This document shows positions 8,944-17,259 of a stretch of DNA of 64,000 bases, piece after piece (positions within the stretch are counted from its first letter, which is position 1; every line of letters starts with the position of its first letter). The DNA comes from Bacteroidia bacterium. Its GTDB lineage: Bacteria; Bacteroidota; Bacteroidia; Flavobacteriales; Flavobacteriaceae. The notes beneath the pieces were generated by a model. It was not told where the DNA came from, ran no database searches, and was given only the letters and a program-made list of their open reading frames with translations. The stretch covers positions 1 to 64,000 of the forward strand of contig JAUIBW010000016.1 in assembly GCA_030427585.1 (NCBI GenBank), written 5' to 3'. Position numbers and translations under genes: made by a program.

Positions 8944-10017
8944 TTATTTTACTTTTTCCTTAATAGACACAGGTATAATCCAACCATGCTTATCTTCTCT
9001 TTTCTGAGCTTTAATTTCATCCAGCGTATTTTTCATATCCTGGCTTACAGGATTTGTGTCGGGTAATGTGATTAATTCTTCTTTATATCCTATAGCTTCT
9101 ACCATGGCAATAGCAACTGCTGTTCCGGTTCCAAAAGCCTCTTCTAATTTCCCTTCTTTCGAAAACTCAATAACCTCATCAATTGTAATTGGGCGTTCCA
9201 CTACTTCAAAACCTTTATCTTTTAGCAAAGTGATTACACTATCACGGGTAATTCCTTTTAGAATTGACCCATCGGTACTCGGCGTAATAAACTTACCATC
9301 TACCTTAAAAAAGATATTCATAGTTCCTACTTCCTGAATGTACTTATGCTCATTAGCATCTAACCACAATACCTGGTCATAACCTTTGGCTTTAGCTTTT
9401 TCTGTAGGCAGGATCGCAGCAGCATAATTACCTGCTGCTTTTGCTTCACCTGTTCCTCCGTCTGCAGCTCTTATATATTCGGTTTCAGCATACAATCTTA
9501 TTTTTTTGGTAAAAAATGGTCCGGCAGGAGAACAGATCACAATAAACTTATAACTTGTTGCTGCACGCATCCCAATAAAAGGTTCGTCTGCATACATAAA
9601 TGGGCGCAAATACAAAGCACTTCCTTCTTGCGGTGGTATCCAACCATATTCTACACTTACAATCTGCTTTACTGCATCTACAAAAAGCTCTTCGGGTACA
9701 GAAGGCATTCCCATTCTGGCAGCACTGTGATTAAATCGTTTTGCATTTTCTTCTGGTCTAAACAACAGCGGGGTATTATCCTTTCCTACTGTGGCTTTCA
9801 TTCCTTCAAAAATTGCCTGTCCATAATGCAAAGCCATTGCTGCAGGGTGTGTTGGTATGAATGCTAAGGGTTCGATGCGTGGATTTTGCCATGCTCTATC
9901 TTCATAATCGCAGATAAACATATGATCGGTAAAGGCTTTACCCAAAGGAATATTATCAAAATCAATATCCTTTAATTTTGAATCCGAGGTTGTTGTAATT
10001 TTGATTTGTTGCTCCAT
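8944..10017 (-). CDS. ilvE: Branched-chain amino acid aminotransferase (class IV)
   Basis: This PLP enzyme transfers the amino group between branched-chain (and often aromatic) amino acids and 2-oxoglutarate. The fold-type IV signature is clear: the PLP lysine is Lys193 in GTGEAKAAGNYAA, and the substrate-binding region includes HYGQAIFEGMKA. I place the start at 10017 (MEQQIKITTTS); the 7 extra residues of the longer frame (from 10038) fall in a GC-rich repeat. The length of 357 residues is normal for BCAT. Its position between E2 and E1 of a 2-oxoacid dehydrogenase means it probably supplies their substrate, acting in catabolism here rather than biosynthesis. Confidence 0.92.
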   Translation of the reverse strand: MEQQIKITTTSDSKLKDIDFDNIPLGKAFTDHMFICDYEDRAWQNPRIEPLAFIPTHPAAMALHYGQAIFEGMKATVGKDNTPLLFRPEENAKRFNHSAARMGMPSVPEELFVDAVKQIVSVEYGWIPPQEGSALYLRPFMYADEPFIGMRAATSYKFIVICSPAGPFFTKKIRLYAETEYIRAADGGTGEAKAAGNYAAAILPTEKAKAKGYDQVLWLDANEHKYIQEVGTMNIFFKVDGKFITPSTDGSILKGITRDSVITLLKDKGFEVVERPITIDEVIEFSKEGKLEEAFGTGTAVAIAMVEAIGYKEELITLPDTNPVSQDMKNTLDEIKAQKREDKHGWIIPVSIKEKVK

Positions 10018-10030
10018 TACTATTTGTTTT

Positions 10031-10107
10031 GGGCACATCCCCGAATCGTACCTCTCGGGGTCGGGCTATTCGCGCTACATGGTAGCCTGCTTCTATCCCT
10101 TGTGCAT
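10031..10107. repeat. GC-rich palindromic intergenic element
   Basis: The stretch is far more GC-rich than its surroundings. It contains the stem CCCCGA (10039-10044)/TCGGGG (10055-10060), the hairpin GCTAC-ATG-GTAGC (10074-10086) and an outer pair GCACA/TGTGC (10033-10037, 10101-10105). The minus-strand words GGGATAGAAGC and GCGAATAGCCCGACC are, from memory, typical of a dispersed intergenic repeat of Flavobacteria. It lies between E2 and ilvE. Confidence 0.6.
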
Positions 10108-10117
10108 GTATTGATTA

Positions 10118-11428
10118 TTATATTTCTCTATGTATATCAAAAGCTTCTAGTTCATCACCTACTTTACGTAAAAATGATCCTCCTAAAAACCCATCTACTA
10201 CTCTATGATCAAAAGACAATGATAAATACATCATACTTCTAATTGCGATTTCGTCTCCTTTTTCTGTAGTAATTACCTCGGGTCTTTTCTTAATAATTCC
10301 TAAAGCCAGAATTGCAACTTCGGGTTGATTAATAATTGGTGTTCCCATCAAACTCCCAAAGGTTCCTACATTAGAAATAGTAAAGGTGCTTCCCTGTATT
10401 TCATCTGGTTGTAAAGCATTATTCCTTGCACTATTTGCTAAATGATTTACACGTTTAGCCAATCCAAGTAGATTTTTTTCATCTGCATTTTTAACCACCG
10501 GAACGATTAAGTTACCATTAGGTAGTGCAGTTGCCATACCAACATTAATATCATTATGTACCACAATCTTCTTATCATCTACAGAAACATTAATCATGGG
10601 GTATTCTTGAATTGCTTTAGCAACCGCTTCTACAAAAATTGGAGTGAATGTTAATTTCTCTCCATGTTTTTCCTGAAACTTCACCTTTACTTCATTTCTC
10701 CAATTCACGATATTGGTTACATCAACTTCGATATAACTGGTTACATGAGGCGAAGTATGTTTAGAATACACCATATGGTCTGCTATCATTTTGCGCATAC
10801 GGTCCATTTCTACAATACGATCTTTACCTTCTACAAACGAGATCGGAGGGGCATTATAAGTTGATTTTGGTGATTGCGGTTGTGGCCTGCTAGGTAGCGG
10901 GTATTTCCTGCCTTTCAGGTATTGCATTACATCACTTTTGCGTATACGACCATCTACTCCCGTACCTGCAATACTCTGCAGTTCTTCTATAGTAATATTT
11001 TCTTTTTGAGCTATGCTAATGATCAAAGGAGATAAAAAGCCATCATTTTCACCTAGATTTAGGTTTTTAAAATCAGAACTACCAGTTGTTCTTGATTCTG
11101 TTTTAACAGATGGTTCTGGTTTTTTTTGTGATCTTTCAGCGGTAGTTTCTGTCTCTTCTGATTTTTGATGAGATGATCCAGATACTGCATCGGCATTGAT
11201 AACAGCAATTACCTGCCCTATCTCTACTACTTCATTAGGCTGATATCGTATTTCTGTTATCACTCCATTACAAGGAGAAGGCACTTCAGAGTCTACTTTA
11301 TCTGTAGCTACTTCCAAAATTGTTTCATCCTCTTCTACCGTATCACCTACATTCTTTAACCAGTTAAGAATGGTAGCCTCAGATATACTTTCACCCATTT
11401 TGGGCATTTTTAATTCAATTATTGCCAT
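10118..11428 (-). CDS. Dihydrolipoamide acyltransferase (E2) of a 2-oxoacid dehydrogenase
   Basis: This is the core component that carries the acyl group on lipoate and transfers it to CoA. There is one lipoyl domain at 1-80 with the lipoylated Lys44 in ATDKVDSEVPSP, a linker, a peripheral-subunit-binding domain at about 131-171 (LIISIAQKENITIEELQ, GTGVDGRI), and a catalytic domain from about 205. The active-site motif is FDHRVVDG with His408 and Asp412. It is the first gene of the E2-ilvE-E1 group, 70 bases after paaY. A near copy of the operator found before paaE lies at 11436-11453, just upstream of its ATG, so its expression may be controlled by the same TetR protein. Confidence 0.92.
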   Translation of the reverse strand: MAIIELKMPKMGESISEATILNWLKNVGDTVEEDETILEVATDKVDSEVPSPCNGVITEIRYQPNEVVEIGQVIAVINADAVSGSSHQKSEETETTAERSQKKPEPSVKTESRTTGSSDFKNLNLGENDGFLSPLIISIAQKENITIEELQSIAGTGVDGRIRKSDVMQYLKGRKYPLPSRPQPQSPKSTYNAPPISFVEGKDRIVEMDRMRKMIADHMVYSKHTSPHVTSYIEVDVTNIVNWRNEVKVKFQEKHGEKLTFTPIFVEAVAKAIQEYPMINVSVDDKKIVVHNDINVGMATALPNGNLIVPVVKNADEKNLLGLAKRVNHLANSARNNALQPDEIQGSTFTISNVGTFGSLMGTPIINQPEVAILALGIIKKRPEVITTEKGDEIAIRSMMYLSLSFDHRVVDGFLGGSFLRKVGDELEAFDIHREI

Positions 11429-11435
11429 TTTGGTT

Positions 11436-11453
11436 AACTAATGTTTGTTAGTT
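11436..11453 (-). promoter_or_regulatory. Second TetR-type operator candidate, upstream of E2
   Basis: AACTAATGTTTGTTAGTT is an imperfect palindrome that matches the centre of the perfect palindrome before paaE at 15 of 18 positions. Its edge lies 8 bases before the E2 start codon. A TTTG lies upstream at a spacing like that at the paaE promoter, but the -7 box is poor. Confidence 0.5.
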
Positions 11454-11464
11454 TTTTAATTCAA

Positions 11465-11493
11465 ACCTTCAAGGTTTCCAAAACCTTGAAAGT
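11465..11493. repeat. Palindromic repeat, AACCTTCAAGGTTT type
   Basis: ACCTTCAAGGTTT and AAACCTTGAAAGT pair with one mismatch around a short loop directly after the end of paaY. It is the same kind of element as the CCTCACAGGTTTT palindromes at 13400 and 40064. It may also act as a transcription terminator for the paa part, although no T-run follows on the minus strand. Confidence 0.6.
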
Positions 11494-11498
11494 CTTTT

Positions 11499-12095
11499 CT
11501 ATCTTCTTTTAAACTCTTCAAGCGTTTTATAAAATGCTTCCTGCTTTTCTCTATCCTCCGGAACTTCTCTTAGAGGTTCTACTTCTTTAAGTGACTCATA
11601 ACAATCTGCTGGTAATCGTTGATATAGCTGTGTACCTTTTGTTTTCCAGGCTATCATTTCATCACTTACTTCTTTAATTACCTTTGCCGGATTACCAACA
11701 ATCAAACTTCGTTTTGAAAAAACCGTATTTGCTTTTACAAAAGACATTGCTCCTACTATACATTCATCCCCGATCTCTGCATCATCCATAATCACAGTAT
11801 TCATCCCAATTAAGCAATTACGTCCCAAATTTGCGCCATGAATCACTGCGCCGTGTCCTACATGCGCACTTTCTTTAAGTACAATAGATTTACCGGGAAA
11901 CATATGTACGGTACAATTTTCTTGCACATTAACTCCATCTTCAAGGATAATCTCGCCCCAATCCCCACGTATCGCTGCTCCTGGCCCGATATAGCAGTTT
12001 TTACCAATGATCACATTACCGGTCACTGCCGCCAATGGATGTACAAAACTACTTTCGTGTACTACGGGTATATATCCTTTAAAACTGTAAATCAT
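11499..12095 (-). CDS. paaY: PaaY-like hexapeptide-repeat thioesterase/gamma-carbonic-anhydrase-fold protein
   Basis: The protein is a left-handed beta-helix of hexapeptide repeats, seen in VIIGKNCYIGPGAAIRGD, GHGAVIHGANLGRNCLIGMN and IGDECIVGAMSFV. His residues in VHMF, HVGHG and VIHG match the metal site of the gamma-carbonic anhydrase family. PaaY of other bacteria is a thioesterase that hydrolyses dead-end CoA esters formed from the PaaZ aldehyde intermediate, and it sits in paa operons as here. The length of 198 residues is typical. It follows the GIY-YIG gene by 3 bases, so the small gene has been inserted without breaking the operon. Confidence 0.88.
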   Translation of the reverse strand: MIYSFKGYIPVVHESSFVHPLAAVTGNVIIGKNCYIGPGAAIRGDWGEIILEDGVNVQENCTVHMFPGKSIVLKESAHVGHGAVIHGANLGRNCLIGMNTVIMDDAEIGDECIVGAMSFVKANTVFSKRSLIVGNPAKVIKEVSDEMIAWKTKGTQLYQRLPADCYESLKEVEPLREVPEDREKQEAFYKTLEEFKRR

Positions 12096-12098
12096 AAC

Positions 12099-12440
12099 TT
12101 ATTCCTGCGTAGGCAGGGATCTTTTTATTTTAAAAACTGAATTGATATTTTCTGACCAATTCAAAGAGATATCCATCCAACTTGGATTCATATCAAGTAT
12201 TAAATTTATTTTCCATTCTCTCTTCCATTTCTTCATTTGCTTCTCTCTTTTTAAAGCCTCTAATCCACATTTATGTTCTTCAAAATACACCAACTTATCG
12301 CAATTATATTTTGCAGTAAATGAATTCTTATAAATTTTATTCTTATGTTCTAAAACTCTTGCTTCTATATCGTCTGTACATCCTATATAGATAACACCAT
12401 CAGGTTTATTAGTCATTATATAGACATGCCATAACTTCAT
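12099..12440 (-). CDS. Small GIY-YIG nuclease-domain protein
   Basis: This 113-residue protein consists of a GIY-YIG domain alone. The two motif halves are VYIMT at 6-10 and VIYIGCTDDIEARVLEH, with the conserved Arg (EARV), and Glu in YFEEH. Stand-alone members of this type (UPF0213-like) are frequent in Bacteroidota; none has a settled role. The last codons, encoding RSLPTQE, are supplied by a palindromic repeat at 12101-12120, and two inverted copies lie upstream of the gene. It interrupts the paa block between the enoyl-CoA hydratase and paaY and is probably a mobile or selfish passenger (inference). Confidence 0.85.
   Translation of the reverse strand: MKLWHVYIMTNKPDGVIYIGCTDDIEARVLEHKNKIYKNSFTAKYNCDKLVYFEEHKCGLEALKREKQMKKWKREWKINLILDMNPSWMDISLNWSENINSVFKIKRSLPTQE
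12101..12120. repeat. Palindromic 20-mer, copy 1 (3' side of GIY-YIG gene)
   Basis: ATTCCTGCGTAGGCAGGGAT is an imperfect palindrome in opposite orientation to the copies at 12457 and 12506. It overlaps the end of the GIY-YIG reading frame. Confidence 0.85.
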
Positions 12441-12456
12441 TGTTCTTTTCTTATAG

Positions 12457-12476
12457 ATTCCTGCCTACGCAAGAAT
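12457..12476. repeat. Palindromic 20-mer, copy 2
   Basis: ATTCCTGCCTACGCAAGAAT lies 16 bases upstream of the GIY-YIG start codon and differs from copy 3 at one position. Confidence 0.85.
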
Positions 12477-12505
12477 TTTATTTTGCTCTGAGTTGCCTCT
12501 CTGGG

Positions 12506-12525
12506 ATTCCTGCCTACGCAGGAAT
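12506..12525. repeat. Palindromic 20-mer, copy 3
   Basis: ATTCCTGCCTACGCAGGAAT has 8-bp arms ATTCCTGC/GCAGGAAT around CTAC and directly abuts the stop codon of the enoyl-CoA hydratase gene. Confidence 0.85.
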
Positions 12526-13278
12526 TTATTTAAATCTTTTCAAGGTTTCTTTTGTAAAATCACTAAGTACCAATCTTCCGCTAATTACAGCTCTATCTGC
12601 CAAAAGTGTATCCCAATCTTCTGTTCCTTTCCAAAATGCTTGTTTCATATCCTTCATAGCCTCTGGATTGTATGTACATAAATGTTCTGCAAAAGCTTTT
12701 ACTTCGGCATCTAATGTTTCTATATCTTCAAAAACCTTGGTAAATAACCCTTTATCTCTAGCCCACTCTGCATGATAAAACGAATTCGCATCAATTGCGA
12801 TCTGTGTCATTGCAGACAATCCTATTTTACGTTCTACTGCTGGTCCTACCACAAATGGTCCTATACCTACATTAAGCTCACTTAATTTTATAGCTGCATA
12901 TTTTGTTGCCATACAATAATCTGTTGCAGCAGCTAATCCAACTCCACCTCCCACAGTTTTTCCTTGTACTCGTCCTATAATAAATTTGGGACATTTACGC
13001 ATCGCATTGATTACATTGGCAAAACCAGAGAAAAATACTTTTCCGGTTTCGGCATCATTAATATTAATTAACTCTTTAAAACTGGCTCCGGCACAAAACG
13101 TTCTGTCTTTTCCACTTTTCAATACAATGACCTTGATATCATCATTAGTACCCGCATCAATAATGGTTTGAGCAAGCTTAGTTAAAATATCTCCTGGTAA
13201 GGAGTTATGCGCAGGATGAAAAAATTCAATAATTCCTACCTGGTTTTCTATGTTTATGTTTACGTATGGTTGTGTCAA
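12526..13278 (-). CDS. Enoyl-CoA hydratase/isomerase family protein (PaaF-like role)
   Basis: This is a crotonase-fold protein of about 250 residues. The oxyanion-hole region is KTVGGGVGLAAATDY, and SELNVGIGPF corresponds to the active-site segment; one glutamate (SEL) is present, while the second position of true hydratases is replaced around GIGPFVVG. In the paa block it most likely hydrates 2,3-dehydroadipyl-CoA, the PaaF step, but an isomerase role is possible. No ATG is available. I choose the TTG at 13278 (MTQPYVNINIENQ) over the TTG at 13290 because the upstream codons belong to the hairpin spacer. Confidence 0.8.
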   Translation of the reverse strand: MTQPYVNINIENQVGIIEFFHPAHNSLPGDILTKLAQTIIDAGTNDDIKVIVLKSGKDRTFCAGASFKELININDAETGKVFFSGFANVINAMRKCPKFIIGRVQGKTVGGGVGLAAATDYCMATKYAAIKLSELNVGIGPFVVGPAVERKIGLSAMTQIAIDANSFYHAEWARDKGLFTKVFEDIETLDAEVKAFAEHLCTYNPEAMKDMKQAFWKGTEDWDTLLADRAVISGRLVLSDFTKETLKRFK

Positions 13279-13295
13279 AATAAATATCAAATTTT

Positions 13296-13364
13296 AAATG
13301 TAAAATCTAAAAGTTTAAAGTAGATAGCATTGCTTTAAAACTTTATCATTTACTATTTTACATT
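13296..13364. repeat. Hairpin spacer before the enoyl-CoA hydratase gene
   Basis: AAATGTAAAATC at 13296 and onward pairs with GATTTTACATT-like sequence ending at 13364. The plus-strand right arm, 13333-13364, reads in reverse complement AATGTAAAATAGTAAATGAT and onward, with a 10-base perfect match followed by gapped matches to TTTAAAG. It belongs with the other spacers of this block. Confidence 0.55.
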
Positions 13365-13399
13365 GTTCGGTTTTTATATTATATTTTTTTCTTCTAAAA

Positions 13400-13426
13400 C
13401 CTCACAGGTTTTGAAAACCTGTGAGG
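13400..13426. repeat. 27-bp perfect palindrome, CCTCACAGGTTTT type
   Basis: CCTCACAGGTTTT at 13400-13412 and AAAACCTGTGAGG at 13414-13426 flank a single G. The same core, extended to 33 bp, recurs at 40064-40096. It lies between paaZ and the next gene. Confidence 0.85.
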
Positions 13427-13450
13427 CTTATATTTTATTTTCTAAACTAT

Positions 13451-15952
13451 TTAGCCTAAAAGATCAAATTGATCAAAATGATGATTTAAATGTTTTCTTT
13501 CTAACAGATACCATTCATATTTGTTTAATTCTCCGAAAACAATATTTTTTAATAGTGCATCCGGGTTTTCCTTAAAATATGTTTTATATGCTTCTCTAGC
13601 TTCATTCAACTTTGTTATGGCTGTTTCTATATCAGGATATTTTAAATCTTCTAACTCTCCTTTTTTAAGTAGTGGAAAGTCTGTATTTTTAGGAAAAGGT
13701 TCATAATTATATAAGCTATTATGTACTTTATCCAAAATCTTCTCTGGTGTTGCAATTTCAAAATCCTGAATTTCTCCTGAAGCAATTTTATAGGTATACT
13801 CCAGATGTTCTATCATATGCTGTGGAGTCATTATTCCCCATTTAGGTTTGGTATCTGCAGATAGTTTACGTAAGCATTCCTGAATTTTTTCTTCAGTCAT
13901 TTCTACAAGAGAGGTTTGCTTTTTCTGTACCATGGTTAAAATGGTGGCAATAGCTACCAACTCATCTTCTGTATCAAATACTTCTACAAACCATTTTACA
14001 ATACCACTAGGATGTTCTGCACTTGCAACATCTCGATCTACTTTTTGTTTACAGGTTAGTCTAACATATACCGTATCATTATGATAGATTGGTCTTAAGA
14101 ATCTACATTCTTCTAGTCCGTAATTAGCTGCTACCGGGCCTTTATTTGGATATACAAATAATCCCGCTGCGGCTGCCAGGATAAAATATCCATGTGCCGT
14201 TCGTTTTTCAAAAATGCTCCCGTCTAAAGATGTGATGTCGGTATGCGCATAGAAATGATCCCAGGTAAGGTTTGCAAAACCAATGATATCTGTATCGGTT
14301 ACTGTACGTTTATGGGTTTTTAGCGACATTCCTGGTTCTATATCTTCCCAATGATATGAGAACGGATGGTTTTCTGATTCTTTATATGCTGAATTTGCCT
14401 GATAAATACCGGTTACTTCTGTAAGTGTGGTCGGTGTTCCCTGTATTGCACAACGTTGCATAAAGTGCTTAATTCCTCTCATTCCTCCCATTTCTTCACC
14501 ACCCCCAGCACGTCCAGGGCCTCCATGAGTAAGCAATGGCAATGGAGAACCATGACCCGTACTTTGTTTCGCATTTTCTCGATTGCCGACTAAAATGCGA
14601 CCATGATGAGAAGCTGCACCTACGATATAATCTTTGGCAATTTTATCGTCATAGGTAAATATAGAGGACACTAATGATCCTTTACCCATCTGGGATAAGG
14701 TAATAGCATCTTCCAGCGTATCATAGGGCATAATAGTGGCTACCGGGCCGAATGCTTCAATCGTATGTGCATTTGTATTTTTGAATGGATTATCTTCTCG
14801 CATCAAAATCGGGCTTACAAATGCTCCTTTTTGAGCATCGGCTCCAACAGTTTCAAGTTTATCTAAATCACCATATACGATCTGAGCCGTTTTAGCTATT
14901 TCTGAGATATTATTCTTAAAACTTTCTACTTGCTGCTTACTTGCCAGAGCTCCCATTCGTACTTCTTTCAATCTTGGATCTCCTACAGTAACTTTATCTA
15001 GCTGTTGCCCTAATGCGATTTGTACATCTTCAACCAATTCTGAAGGCACAATAATTCTACGAATTGCAGTACATTTTTGGCCACATTTCACAGTCATTTC
15101 TTTTCGAACTTCTTTGACAAATAAATCAAATTCTGGTGTCCCTGGCGTAGCGTCTTTCCCTAATATAGAAGCGTTTAATGAATCTGCCTCCATAGTAAAA
15201 GGTACAGATTCTTCTATAAGCCTTGGATGTGCTTTAAGTATTCTTCCTGTATGGGCAGAACCTGTAAATGTTACGACATCCTGAGATTGTACAGTATCCA
15301 GAATCGTTTTGGTCATCCCGCTGAGTAACTGTAATGCTCCTTCGGGGAGTATCCCCGAATCTATGATTACCCGTACTACCGCTTCTGTTAAGTATGCGGT
15401 TTGTGGAGCGGGCAGTACCACTGCAGGTACTCCTGCCATCCAGTTAACTGCACATTTTTCCAACATTCCCCAAATAGGAAAATTAAAAGCGTTGATATGT
15501 ACAGCGACTCCTCTTTTGGGTACCAAAATATGATGTGCCATAAACCGTCCTCCTTTAGACAAGTCTATGGGGTCTCCTTCTACATGATAGGGCTGATTAG
15601 GAAATAGTTTTCGCAAAGAAGCATTGGCAAAAAGATTACCAAAACCTCCTTCAATATCGATCCAGCTATCTACTCGGGTTGCTCCTGTACGATAACTTAG
15701 TTCATAAAACTCTTCTTTGCGTTTGGTAAGATATAATGCCAATTTTTTAAGCATATTACCACGTTGCTGAAAAGTCATTTTCCGAAGGATTTCTCCTCCT
15801 TTTGTTCTACCGTATTGTAACACTTCGGGAACATCTAACCCTTCGGTTGTAGATGTTCCAATAACTTCACCTGTAATGGCATCGTGCATTACAATTCCAT
15901 CACCAGAGCCTGAAGTCCATTTTCCGTTTATGTAGCTTTCTAGTTTTTTCAT
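13451..15952 (-). CDS. paaZ: PaaZ: oxepin-CoA hydrolase / semialdehyde dehydrogenase with extra DinB-like domain
   Basis: PaaZ opens the oxepin-CoA ring (MaoC-type hydratase) and oxidises the resulting aldehyde with NADP (ALDH). Residues 1-525 are the aldehyde dehydrogenase, with Glu255 (TMEADS) and catalytic Cys294 in CGQKCTAIRR. Residues 535-675 are the MaoC hot-dog domain with Asp565 and His570 in WDHFYAHTD. The usual length is about 680 residues; here another 150 follow (683-833). This tail contains MTPQHMIEHLEY and ERKHLNHHFDQF, whose histidines (712, 716, 821, 824, 825) suggest a DinB/DUF1569-like metal-binding helical bundle. The gene overlaps none of its neighbours and starts 3 bases after the thiolase gene. 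Confidence 0.92.
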   Translation of the reverse strand: MKKLESYINGKWTSGSGDGIVMHDAITGEVIGTSTTEGLDVPEVLQYGRTKGGEILRKMTFQQRGNMLKKLALYLTKRKEEFYELSYRTGATRVDSWIDIEGGFGNLFANASLRKLFPNQPYHVEGDPIDLSKGGRFMAHHILVPKRGVAVHINAFNFPIWGMLEKCAVNWMAGVPAVVLPAPQTAYLTEAVVRVIIDSGILPEGALQLLSGMTKTILDTVQSQDVVTFTGSAHTGRILKAHPRLIEESVPFTMEADSLNASILGKDATPGTPEFDLFVKEVRKEMTVKCGQKCTAIRRIIVPSELVEDVQIALGQQLDKVTVGDPRLKEVRMGALASKQQVESFKNNISEIAKTAQIVYGDLDKLETVGADAQKGAFVSPILMREDNPFKNTNAHTIEAFGPVATIMPYDTLEDAITLSQMGKGSLVSSIFTYDDKIAKDYIVGAASHHGRILVGNRENAKQSTGHGSPLPLLTHGGPGRAGGGEEMGGMRGIKHFMQRCAIQGTPTTLTEVTGIYQANSAYKESENHPFSYHWEDIEPGMSLKTHKRTVTDTDIIGFANLTWDHFYAHTDITSLDGSIFEKRTAHGYFILAAAAGLFVYPNKGPVAANYGLEECRFLRPIYHNDTVYVRLTCKQKVDRDVASAEHPSGIVKWFVEVFDTEDELVAIATILTMVQKKQTSLVEMTEEKIQECLRKLSADTKPKWGIMTPQHMIEHLEYTYKIASGEIQDFEIATPEKILDKVHNSLYNYEPFPKNTDFPLLKKGELEDLKYPDIETAITKLNEAREAYKTYFKENPDALLKNIVFGELNKYEWYLLERKHLNHHFDQFDLLG

Positions 15953-15955
15953 AAA

Positions 15956-17167
15956 TCAGACATTTGTATTTTCGATTACACAAGCGTATCCTTGCCCTAC
16001 TCCCACACACATTGTGATTAGCGCATATCGTTTATTTTGTTGTTGTAACTCTAAAGCCGCAGAATATGCGATCCTGGTACCCGTTACTCCTAATGGATGC
16101 CCTATGGCAATAGACCCACCGTTAGGATTTATTCTTGGGTCATCATCTGCCAACCCCCATTCTCGTATACACGCTAATGCTTGTGAAGCAAAGGCTTCAT
16201 TAAGCTCAATGACATCTATATCATCCATCGTAATCCCAGCTTTTTCCAGAGCTTTATTAGAAGCCTGAACAGGTCCTATACCCATAATCCTAGGTTCTAC
16301 TCCTACCACTGCAGAGCTTACTATTCTAGCTAGTGGTTTTAGATTGTATTTTTTAACCGCATCTTCTGATGCAATAATGGTAGCCGCTGCTCCATCATTT
16401 AATCCCGAAGAGTTTCCTGCTGTTACGCTACCTTCTTTTTTGAAAGCTGGACGTAATTTTGCTAATATCTCTTTGGTAGTTGTTGGTTTTACAAACTCAT
16501 CATCAGAAAACAGGATGGGATCTTTTTTACGCTGTGGGATTTCGACTGTAGTAATTTCTTTAGCTAATCTCCCCGATTTCTGAGCATTGGTCGCTTTCAT
16601 CTGGCTCCAATACGCAAATGCATCCTGATCTTCTCTGGATATATTATATTTCTCGACTAGGTTCTCTGCTGTATTTCCCATACCATCTGTACCGTATAGG
16701 TCATGCATTTTTTGATTTACAAATCGCCATCCAAAACTAGAATCATACATTTTGGAGTCATTACCAAAGGCAGATGATGGTTTTGCAATCACATATGGGC
16801 CACGTGTCATATTTTCTACTCCACCCGAAATAAATAGATCACCGTCTCCCGCTTTGATTGCTCTATTGGCATGAATTATTGCAGATAATCCCGAGCTGCA
16901 TAAACGATTTACCGTTTCTCCGGGAACAGTAAAAGGTAGCCCTGCTAATAATGCAGCCATTCTGGCTACATTACGATTATCTTCACCAGCCTGATTAGCA
17001 CACCCCATAATAACATCATCATAAGCATCTTTTGGAATACTTGGATTATTTGCTACTAGTTTTTCTATTACTAAAGCGCCTAAATCATCAGTTCTTACTG
17101 CTGATAATGTTCCTTTATAACTTCCTATTGGAGTACGAACTCCGTCTATTATATATGCTTCTTTCAA
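15956..17167 (-). CDS. paaJ: 3-oxoadipyl-CoA / 3-oxo-5,6-dehydrosuberyl-CoA thiolase
   Basis: This acetyl-CoA C-acyltransferase performs the two thiolytic steps of the phenylacetate pathway. The thiolase active site is visible as Cys90 in NRLCSSGLSA, the GGSIAIGHPLGVTGTR motif with its His, and the second Cys in TMCVGVGQG. The length of 403 residues is typical. The start codon is TTG at 17167 (MKEAYIIDGVRTPIGSY), which matches the usual N-terminus of the PcaF/PaaJ family. A hairpin spacer abuts this start, as at the enoyl-CoA hydratase gene. It is followed after 3 bases by paaZ. Confidence 0.92.
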   Translation of the reverse strand: MKEAYIIDGVRTPIGSYKGTLSAVRTDDLGALVIEKLVANNPSIPKDAYDDVIMGCANQAGEDNRNVARMAALLAGLPFTVPGETVNRLCSSGLSAIIHANRAIKAGDGDLFISGGVENMTRGPYVIAKPSSAFGNDSKMYDSSFGWRFVNQKMHDLYGTDGMGNTAENLVEKYNISREDQDAFAYWSQMKATNAQKSGRLAKEITTVEIPQRKKDPILFSDDEFVKPTTTKEILAKLRPAFKKEGSVTAGNSSGLNDGAAATIIASEDAVKKYNLKPLARIVSSAVVGVEPRIMGIGPVQASNKALEKAGITMDDIDVIELNEAFASQALACIREWGLADDDPRINPNGGSIAIGHPLGVTGTRIAYSAALELQQQNKRYALITMCVGVGQGYACVIENTNV

Positions 17168-17180
17168 AAGTTTAAATTTT

Positions 17181-17254
17181 AAATGTTAAATCATAAATTC
17201 TAAAGTGTAATCTCATATATCTGAACCACTTTTATATTTATCATTTTACGGTTT
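17181..17254. repeat. Hairpin spacer between paaI and paaJ
   Basis: The left arm 17181-17207 (AAATGTTAAATCATAAATTC and on) pairs imperfectly with 17227-17254, at about 20 of 27 positions with one gap. It shares the core ACATTTAAAATTT (minus strand) with the spacer before the enoyl-CoA hydratase gene. Confidence 0.55.
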
Positions 17255-17259
17255 TCTAT

